DNA of 64,000 bases from Archivesica marissinica (Eukaryota > Mollusca > Bivalvia > Venerida > Vesicomyidae), in the NCBI GenBank assembly GCA_014843695.1, contig CM026403.1:41940572-42004571 (forward strand). Direction: 5' to 3'. Under the pieces are notes generated by a model. That model was not told where the DNA came from, made no database searches, and was given only the letters and a program-made list of their open reading frames with translations. Numbering within the stretch: the stretch's first letter is position 1; every line of letters starts with the position of its first letter. This document shows, piece after piece, positions 39,601 to 51,200 of the stretch. Both the position numbers and the translations under genes were made by a program.

Positions 39601-42600
39601 GCCTACCCTTCACCCTGACTGTAATACACTAAGTGACTATGACCAGCTTACCCTTCCCCCTGACTGTTATATACTAAGTGACTATGACCAGCTTACCCTT
39701 CACCCTGACTCTGTTATATACTAAGTGACTATGACCAGCTTACCCTTCACCCTGACTCTGTTATACACTAAGTGACTATGACCAGCCTACCCTTCACCCT
39801 GACTCTGTTATACACTAAGTGACTATGACCAGCCTACCCTTCACCCTGACTGTTATACACTAAGTGTCTATGACCAGCCTACCCTTCACCCCGACTGTTA
39901 TACACTAAGTGTCTATGACCAGCTTACCCTACACCCTGACTCTGTTATACACTAAGTGACTATGACCAGCCTACCCTTCACCCTGACTGTTATACACTAA
40001 GTGACTATGACCAGCTTACCCGTCACCCTGACTGTTATACACTAAGTGACTATGACCAGCCTACCCTTCACCCTGACTCTGTTATACACTAAGTGTCTAT
40101 GACCAGCCTACCCTTCACCCTGACTGTTATACACTAAGTGTCTATGACCAGCTTACCCTTCACCCTGACTCTGTTATACACTAAGTGTCTATGACCAGCC
40201 TACCCTTCACCCTGACTTATACACTAAGTGACTGTGACCAGCTTACCCTTCACACTGACTCTGTTATATACTAAGTGACTATGACCAGCCTACCCTTCAC
40301 CCTGACTCTGTTATACACTAAGTGACTATGACCAGCCTACCCTTCACCCTGACTGTTATATACTAAGTGACTATGACCAGCCTACCCTTCACCCTGACTC
40401 TGTTATACACTAAGTGACTATGACCAGCTTACCCTTCACCCTGACTCTGTTATATACTAAGTGACTATGACCAGCCTACCCTTCACCCTGACTCTGTTAT
40501 ATACTAAGTGACTATGACCAGCCTACCCTTCACCCTGACTCTGTTATACACTAAGTGACTATGACCAGCCTACCCTTCACCCTGACTCTGTTATACACTA
40601 AGTGACTATGACCAGCTTACCCTTCACCCTGACTCTGTTATATACTAAGTGACTATGACCAGCCTACCCTTCACCCTGACTCTGTTATATACTAAGTGAC
40701 TATGACCAGCCTACCCTTCACCCTGACTGTTATACACTAAGTGACTATGACCAGCCTACCCTTCACCCTGACTGTTATACACTAAGTGACTATGACCAGC
40801 TTACCCTTCACCCTGACTCTGTTATACACTAAGTGACTATGACCAGCCTACCCTTCACCCTGACTGTTATACACCAAGTGTCTATGACCAGCTTACCCTT
40901 CACCCTGACTCTGTTATATACCAAGTGACTATGACCAGCCTACCCTTCACCCTGACTCTGTTATACACTAAGTGTCTATGACCAGCCTACCCTTCACCCT
41001 GACTCTGTTATATACTAAGTGACTATGACCAGCCTACCCTTCACCCTGACTGTTATACACTAAGTGACTATGACCAGCCTACCCTTCACCCTGACTCTGT
41101 TATATACTAAGTGACTATGACCAGCTTACCCTTCACCCTGACTGTTATATACTAAGTGACTATGACCAGCCTACCCTTCACCCTGACTGTTATACACTAA
41201 GTGACTATGACCAGCTTACCCTTCCCCCTGACTGTTATATACTAAGTGACTATGACCAGCTTACCCTTCCCCCTGCTGTTATACACTAAGTGACTATGAC
41301 CAGCCTACCCTTCACCCTGACTTATACACTAAGTGACTATGACCAGCCTACCCTTCACCCTGACTCTGTTATATACTAAGTGACTATGACCAGCTTACCC
41401 TTCACCCTGACTCTGTTATATACTAAGTGACTATGACCAGCCTACCCTTCACCCTGACTGTTATACACTAAGTGACTATGACCAGCCTACCCTTCACCCT
41501 GACTCTGTTATACACTAAGTGACTATGACCAGCTTACCCTTCACCCTGACTCTGTTATATACTAAGTGACTATGACCAGCTTACCCTTCACCCTGACTCT
41601 GTTATACACTAAGTGACTATGACCAGCTACCCTTCACCCTGCTCTGTTATATACTAAGTGACTATGACCAGCCTACCCTTCACCCTGACTCTGTTATACA
41701 CTAAGTGACTATGACCAGCCTACCCTTCACCCTGACTCTGTTATATACTAAGTGACTATGACCAGCTTACCCTTCACCTGACTCTGTTATCTAAGTGACT
41801 ATGACCAGCTACCCTTCACCCTGACTGTTATACACTAAGTGACTATGACCAGCCTACCCTTCACCCGACTGTTATACACTAAGTGACTATGACCCTACCC
41901 TTCACCCTGACTCTGTTATACTAAGTGACTATGACCAGCTACCCTCACCCTGACTTTATAACAAGTGCTATGACCAGCTACCCTCACCCTGACTTAACAA
42001 GTGACTATGACCAGCTACCCTTCACCCTGACTCTGTTATAACTAAGTCTATGACCAGCTACCCTTCACCCTGACTGTTATACACTAAGTGACTATGACCA
42101 GCCTACCCTTCACCCTGACTGTTATACACTAAGTGACTATGACCAGCCTACCCTTCACCCTGACTCTGTTATATACTAAGTGACTATGACCAGCTTACCC
42201 TTCACCCTGACTCTGTTATATACTAAGTGACTATGACCAGCCTACCCGTCACCCTGACTGTAATACACTAAGTGACTATGACCAGCTTACCCTTCCCCCT
42301 GACTCTGTTATATACTAAGTGACTATGACCAGCCTACCCTTCACCCTGACTGTTATACACTAAGTGTCTATGACCAGCCTACCCTTCACCTCGACTGTTA
42401 TACACTAAGTGTCTATGACCAGCTTACCCTTCACCCTGACTCTGTTATATACTAAGTGACTATGACCAGCCTACCCTTCACCCTGACTCTGTTATATACT
42501 AAGTGACTATGACCAGCTTACCCTTCACCCTGACTCTGTTATATACTAAGTGACTATGACCAGCTTACCCTTCACCCTGACTCTGTTATATACTAAGTGA

Positions 42601-45600
42601 CTATGACAAGCCTACCCTTCACCCTGACTGTAATACACTAAGTGACTATGACCAGCTTACCCTTCCCCCTGACTGTTATATACTAAGTGACTATGACCAG
42701 CTTACCCTTCACCCTGACTCTGTTATATACTAAGTGACTATGACCAGCTTACCCTTCACCCTGACTCTGTTATACACTAAGTGACTATGACCAGCCTACC
42801 CTTCACCCTGACTCTGTTATACACTAAGTGACTATGACCAGCCTACCCTTCACCCTGACTGTTATACACTAAGTGTCTATGACCAGCCTACCCTTCACCC
42901 CGACTGTTATACACTAAGTGTCTATGACCAGCTTACCCTACACCCTGACTCTGTTATACACTAAGTGACTATGACCAGCCTACCCTTCACCCTGACTGTT
43001 ATACACTAAGTGACTATGACCAGCTTACCCGTCACCCTGACTGTTATACACTAAGTGACTATGACCAGCCTACCCTTCACCCTGACTCTGTTATACACTA
43101 AGTGTCTATGACCAGCCTACCCTTCACCCTGACTGTTATACACTAAGTGTCTATGACCAGCTTACCCTTCACCCTGACTCTGTTATACACTAAGTGTCTA
43201 TGACCAGCCTACCCTTCACCCTGACTTATACACTAAGTGACTGTGACCAGCTTACCCTTCACACTGACTCTGTTATATACTAAGTGACTATGACCAGCCT
43301 ACCCTTCACCCTGACTCTGTTATACACTAAGTGACTATGACCAGCCTACCCTTCACCCTGACTGTTATATACTAAGTGACTATGACCAGCCTACCCTTCA
43401 CCCTGACTCTGTTATACACTAAGTGACTATGACCAGCTTACCCTTCACCCTGACTCTGTTATATACTAAGTGACTATGACCAGCCTACCCTTCACCCTGA
43501 CTCTGTTATATACTAAGTGACTATGACCAGCCTACCCTTCACCCTGACTCTGTTATACACTAAGTGACTATGACCAGCCTACCCTTCACCCTGACTCTGT
43601 TATACACTAAGTGACTATGACCAGCCTACCCTTCACCCTGACTCTGTTATATACTAAGTGACTATGACCAGCCTACCCTTCACCCTGACTCTGTTATACA
43701 CTAAGTGACTATGACCAGCCTACCCTTCACCCTGACTGTTATACACTAAGTGTCTATGACCAGCCTACCCTTCACCCCGACTGTTATACACTAAGTGTCT
43801 ATGACCAGCTTACCCTTCACCCTGACTCTGTTATACACTAAGTGACTATGACCAGCCTACCCTTCACCCTGACTGTTATACACCAAGTGTCTATGACCAG
43901 CTTACCCTTCACCCTGACTCTGTTATATACCAAGTGACTATGACCAGCCTACCCTTCACCCTGACTCTGTTATACACTAAGTGTCTATGACCAGCCTACC
44001 CTTCACCCTGACTCTGTTATATACTAAGTGACTATGACCAGCCTACCCTTCACCCTGACTGTTATACACTAAGTGACTATGACCAGCCTACCCTTCACCC
44101 TGACTCTGTTATATACTAAGTGACTATGACCAGCTTACCCTTCACCCTGACTCTGTTATATACTAAGTGACTATGACCAGCCTACCCGTCACCCTGACTG
44201 TAATACACTAAGTGACTATGACCAGCTTACCCTTCCCCCTGACTCTGTTATATACTAAGTGACTATGACCAGCTTACCCTTCCCCCTGACTGTTATACAC
44301 TAAGTGACTATGACCAGCCTACCCTTCACCCTGACTGTTATACACTAAGTGACTATGACCAGCCTACCCTTCACCCTGACTCTGTTATATACTAAGTGAC
44401 TATGACCAGCTTACCCTTCACCCTGACTCTGTTATATACTAAGTGACTATGACCAGCCTACCCGTCACCCTGACTGTAATACACTAAGTGACTATGACCA
44501 GCTTACCCTTCCCCCTGACTCTGTTATATACTAAGTGACTATGACCAGCTTACCCTTCACCCTGACTCTGTTATATACTAAGTGACTATGACCAGCTTAC
44601 CCTTCACCCTGACTCTGTTATACACTAAGTGACTATGACCAGCTTACCCTTCACCCTGACTCTGTTATATACTAAGTTACTATGACCAGCCTACCCTTCA
44701 CCCTGACTCTGTTATACACTAAGTGACTATGACCAGCCTACCCTTCACCCTGACTGTTATACACTAAGTGACTATGACCAGCCTACCCTTCACCCTGACT
44801 CTGTTATACACTAAGTGACTATGACCAGCTTACCCTTCACCCTGACTCTGTTATACACTAAGTGACTATGACCAGCCTACCCTTCACCCTGACTGTTATA
44901 CACTAAGTGACTATGACCAGCTTACCCTTCACCCTGACTCTGTTATACACTAAGTGTCTATGACCAGCCTACCCTTCACCCTGACTGTTATACACTAAGT
45001 GTCTATGACCAGCTTACCCTTCACCCTGACTCTGTTATACACTAAGTGTCTATGACCAGCCTACCCTTCACCCTGACTTATACACTAAGTGACTGTGACC
45101 AGCTTACCCTTCACACTGACTCTGTTATATACTAAGTGACTATGACCAGCCTACCCTTCACCCTGACTCTGTTATACACTAAGTGACTATGACCAGCCTA
45201 CCCTTCACCCTGACTGTTATATACTAAGTGACTATGACCAGCCTACCCTTCACCCTGACTCTGTTATACACTAAGTGACTATGACCAGCTTACCCTTCAC
45301 CCTGACTCTGTTATATACTAAGTGACTATGACCAGCCTACCCTTCACCCTGACTCTGTTATATACTAAGTGACTATGACCAGCCTACCCTTCACCCTGAC
45401 TCTGTTATACACTAAGTGACTATGACCAGCCTACCCTTCACCCTGACTCTGTTATACACTAAGTGACTATGACCAGCTTACCCTTCACCCTGACTCTGTT
45501 ATATACTAAGTGACTATGACCAGCCTACCCTTCACCCTGACTCTGTTATATACTAAGTGACTATGACCAGCCTACCCTTCACCCTGACTCTGTTATACAC

Positions 45601-48196
45601 TAAGTGACTATGACCAGCCTACCCTTCACCCTGACTGTTATACACTAAGTGACTATGACCAGCCTACCCTTCACCCTGACTCCATTATACACTAAGTGAC
45701 TATGACCAGCCTACCCTTCACCCTGACTGTTATACACTAAGTGACTATGACCAGCCTACCCTTCACCCTGACTGTTATACACTAAGTGACTATGACCAGC
45801 TTACCCTTCACCCGGCTGTATGCCTGGCCTGCTCTCTCTAAACTGAGCATGTAGTTTTGCCAGAGTTGTACACACCATGGACAGTTCCGGACACATCTCT
45901 CGTAAACATCCATACTGATACTAGGCACCCGTAATGTGTGATCCTGCAATTCATTATAGTTGTTAATGTTAACACTACAAAACTAAACAAATGTCAATCA
46001 CACAGTATTTAATGATGTTTTAATGGCTTGCATTGAGACAAAGGACTGGATCAGTGGTCCAGTGGTATACATGCTGGACAACAAATCCAGGGGGTCACAG
46101 GTTTGATCCCCCGTCCCATCGCGGTGCGAACGTGCATGCGTGTTTTACGTTTATTTATCGTTGTTACCAGTTGCCCATATGAGCCACGCCTCCTGAAGAG
46201 ATTAGTCATTTTAGATTTTTGGAGGATAGTGCAATGATACAGACAGAGACCCATTCCAGTCTCCTCTGGTTCTTTTACGTGCACAGCACCAGAGATAATT
46301 TCCTGGTATAAATGTTCTATAAAACAGACATTACTGTAGCCACTAGATTTAATTGAGATAATTTCCTGGTACAAATGTTCTATAAAACAGACATTACTGG
46401 AGCCACTAGATTTAATTGAGATAATTTTCTGGTACAAATGTTCTATAAAACAGACATTACTGGAGCCACTAGATTTAACCGAGATACCTTTCTGGTACAA
46501 ATGTTCAACAAACCAGATATTTAGTGTACTGTAGCCACAAGGTGGAGTCGAGACAATTGTCCTGTATTCCTCTTTCATACAAACACTGTATTCTGGCCGG
46601 GTCGCCGTCCTTCTGCTCGTACCTGATATATTCCTGGTACTGTTCAAGTCGTGGAGCCGCTGCTGCAGTCTATAAATACATTGAAAGACTGCCTCAGAAC
46701 ACTGTCACTTTGAATGTGCTGCACAATTATCTCGGGATATTCTCAGGAGCAGATGACTAGACACAAGTACCATCTTATTTTTCAACAATCTATTCAGATC
46801 TTAAGTATAATTTTGAATATATAGATATACAGTCAAACCTCTCTAGAGCAAACACCATCCGGATACATCGAGATTGGTTGTTGTAGAGAGGTTGTTGTTC
46901 TAGGGAGGTTCAACTTTTTGAAGTCTGGAAATGCGCGAATAGTCAGTTTATAGTCGGTGGCTCATACTGAATTGAATATAGAGTATACAGAATGGGGTCC
47001 TATGTACAATTGTACTTTCGGTAAATATTCAAAAACATTCTAAAACTGACTCAAAGCATTGAAAATTCAACTTCTTTTTAATACATATAACTATACAGTA
47101 TACATATATCAGTCTGAAACTAAACACAGATTTTTTGTTTGCTTAAAAAAGTCACTGATTTTACTCTGAGGTCCAGCTGAGGACACAATGTGTTTAAAAT
47201 CCCCCAGATTATGCAAATCTAGACAATTGTGTACATATAACGATTTATGTTTTCAATAGATCAAAGTCAAAACATCTGATAAATTACGCATTTCAATTGT
47301 ATAAAAAACAAACAACATAAAACATAGATCTGTCGCATCACGGCAATTATCACTTCCATGATAAATTTCATATTGTATATATATATATTCAAACACATAA
47401 CTGTTAGGAAACCAGACGTATACATAGTGTGATTCTATTGTTAGCTATTTTTAGAATTGGGAAATACAGTGGAACCTCTCTAAACCGGACATCTTCGGGA
47501 CTGGATAAAAAGTTCGGTTTACAGAGGTTTCCGGTTTTCAGAGGTTTTTTATTGATGTGTTTTCAAAACTGCATAATTTATAACCTTTGTAAAGTACATA
47601 TGTCTTTTTATAGTTTATACTGTATTATTGCAAATACAAATGTACAATATATCAGAGTATGGAATGGACCATATGATGAACACAGTTTATGTTACACAAA
47701 TATCTCTTTATTTTACAAACAACTATAAGTGTTTTACTTGTGTACATGTATCTCTATAGAAAATAAACATAAAAACTGCAGTGAATGTTCCTTGTTCAGT
47801 TATGTACATGTACATGTATTAGTCTTTCTTAAAGAAAGACTCGAGAGTAGTTTGACTCTTCTCGTAACATCTTGCTCTAACTATCTTGTTCTTGGTCATA
47901 TATATCATGTCCTGAATCTTCTCTAAGTAATCAACATCAACACTTATAGCAAAGTTTTTGAATTGCTCCAGCATGTTGCGCACATCACTGTGGTTCATTT
48001 CACTGCCTGGTAAGGGTGTGTCAACTTCCTCCCCATCACTGTCTGCAGTAGGCTCTCCCGATTGCTCCTTGTACGTTTCCACTAGGTTTTGCTCCCAGTC
48101 TGTGGAAGTGTCCTCTGTTGGGATATCCACCTCCATTTGGTCAATGTCTTCCATAGTGAATTGGAATTCACTGATGAGATCTGCTAAAGGCACATT

Positions 48197-48249
<53 letters not shown>

Positions 48250-51200
48250 AGTTAGTGATGTTAGCACTTTCAGCATCACGGAATCCAACAGACCCAAAGC
48301 ACTTGACTACCGTTTCAACTTTAACTTTGTCCCACGCTTTCACCGTCCAACCAATTGCATCAAGCAGTGTCACCTCCTTACAGAGTTCCTGAGCAGAACT
48401 GTCCATTTTACTTAACAAGCATCTTAACATGAACTTTCTGTAGTAAGCTTTAAACGCACGAATAATTCCTTGATCTAATGGCTGAAGGTGGGAAGTGGTG
48501 TTTGCCGGAAGGAACTTAATTAGCACATGTGATAGACTGTAATCATCTTCCTTTCCGTGAGAGGAAGCATTATCCAGCATAAGGAGAATCTTCCTGCCCT
48601 GTCTGCGCATGTCAGAGTTAAGTTCCGTAATCCATTCCGAGAATACTTTATTGTTCATCCACGCTTTCTTGTTGGCCACATATTTCACTTTCAAATCTGA
48701 TTTTTTCACATTTTTGAAACATCGTGGATTTTGTGCTTTGCCTATCACCAGAGGCTTAAGCTTTTCACCTCTTACACTGCACGTAAACATCACCATTACT
48801 CAGTCTTTGGACACCTTAGCCCCTTTGGTCAAAGTCCCTTTAGCTGCTAGAGTCTTATCTGGTAGGGCTCTGAAATACAGACCAGTCTCATCACAATTGA
48901 AAACATTATCAAGTGAGTACTCAAATCTCCAAGAACTCCGGGATTCTAGACTTAAATCCTTTCAGTAGATCCTGATTGACACCAGCACTTTCACCTGACA
49001 CTTTAAATTCCTTGACAGAATGACGGTCCTTCCATTTCTCCAGCCACCCATTAGATGCCTTAAAACCACTGAATCCTAATTCATGTGCAAAGTGAAGAGC
49101 CTTCTCCTGGATAATTGGACCTGACACAGGAATATTCTTAGCCCGAACTGAACGGAACCAGTCCCACACTAATTCATTTAACCGTTCAAACTTGGGTTTC
49201 ATTGCCGAATCTCAATTTCTCAGGGGTGGCATTCTTTTCCCAATGACCTTTGTAGACGTCCTTCTTTTTAATGATGTCTCCAACTGTGGACTTTCCGACT
49301 CCGTATTTCTCGGCGGCCAGAACCTAAAATGCAAAATAATGAACATTAATTTTGATGTTCATTATTTTGATAAGAATTGATAAAATTCAGAATTAAACAC
49401 ATTACATAAGTACACCGATGCCGATTTCCATAAAATGTCATAAATTGCAACAAAAATCTCGAGAAATTTAGTAGAAAATCTCACCTTAATTGTTGGTTTT
49501 GGTCTAGCTTCCGATTGCCTAATTAGGTTAATTTTATCCTCAAGGGACAGCACAATTCTTCTACGTTTAGACGGCGGTTGTGACATGATTGAAACAAATA
49601 TAAAGTGATGAAATATTTTTGAAAAACAGTTCTTTAAATATTATTTTGTAAAACAAATGGTCAAAAGTTGCGAAAATCATAATTATCTTGTGTGACTGGA
49701 TTATATTGTGCTTTCACAGGTGATCAAACGGTTGCATCAAACAATAAATTACGAGGTTCACAAAATCCATTATTCGTTATCAAACAAAGTTTTATAATTG
49801 CCTATAATCTACACGTGATTATAACATAATCCCCCAGTTAGCCGACAAATTAACTGTACACGAGTGTTAATTGCAGTAGTCATCAATCAGCCTGACATCT
49901 TATAATCTTGCGCGATTATCACACGTTCATAGATCAAACACGCACCGTTAAAAACGAGATTGGAAAGTGTCAGCAGCGTGTCATTTTATGACGGAATACA
50001 CAAACAAATTCAACACGTTTTAGTTTATTGATGAAGACCTATGTCGCCTAAAAGTTGTTCCAGTTTTGGGAGGTGAAATTACATCAATCTGTACCCAAAT
50101 TATGCAAATTTTTCGTCCGGTTTCCGGAGTTGAGAGGTTCCGGTATTCAGAGTGATTTTATGTAAGAAATAAAGAAGAAACAATTCGGGACTTTCAAAAA
50201 CGTCCGGTTTTGGGAGTATTCCGATTTAGAGAGGGTCCGGTCTTGGGAGGTTCCACTGTACAGGTAAAAGATATTTTGGGATTATTGTCTGTTCTTGGGA
50301 GGTTTTATGCATCGATGGGTGGGAAATTGACTGTCGTTGTGCGTTGTTGAGAGGTGTCGTTCGTGAGAGGTGAAATTACATTAAAATCCAACAGGAGGGA
50401 ATAAAAGTGACGTTATACGACCTTCTTGACTGATCCATGCTAATTGTAAATATATACAGTGGAACCCCTCTAAAGCGGAATTCCCTCCAAACGCAACGAT
50501 TTTCCCGGTATATATATATACAGTGGAACCCCTCTAAAGCGGAATTCCCTCCAAACGCAACGATTTTCCCGGTCAAAATATTTTCCCTAATTTGTATAAA
50601 CTAATACACTACCAGTCTGTTGACGGCATTCAATTATGGTGATGGGCGTTTGAAGCTTATTGACAATTCAGTGCCTCGGGTAAAACATCTGTCTCGGATT
50701 AATGTATGGCTTTGGATTATCGAACAATATGGGCAATTAGCATGGATCAGTCAAGAAGGTCGTATATCGTCTGATTTTATTAGTTAATTGGATAATTAAC
50801 AGTCATCGTAAACTTCACAGCAGTGCCGTAGACATTCAAATATTGATAGTGTCAAAAGTTATATTTTTTTAAAGCACTTGCCCTACTGGGCTGCCAGCAG
50901 GAAACCTTTGCTTGTCTGGCAGTCATTAGCACTTGTCCCGGGCAGCCGGGTCATAGATTTGACTGTGCCGATGTATACATATATTATTGTATCTGAAATT
51001 TGTTAAAAACTTCATCCCCTCCGATATAAACCCCTCCAAATGGAACTTCTCTGGTTCGGAGGTGGATCGGTTTAGAGGAGTTTCACTGTATATGTTATAT
51101 AAGGAACTGCTCCTTGTGAAATTACCATTTGGAAATGACCTCACTTATGGACAATTCTTTTCAATATTTACCAGTTTCTCGTCATAAGGTTGAATTTCTA

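Noticed and set aside
46051..46647. 198-residue minus-strand frame across exon e4 and the 63-bp repeat
   Set aside because: It is in a different frame from exon e4 and includes SINE sequence; it results from a repeat unit that is a multiple of three.
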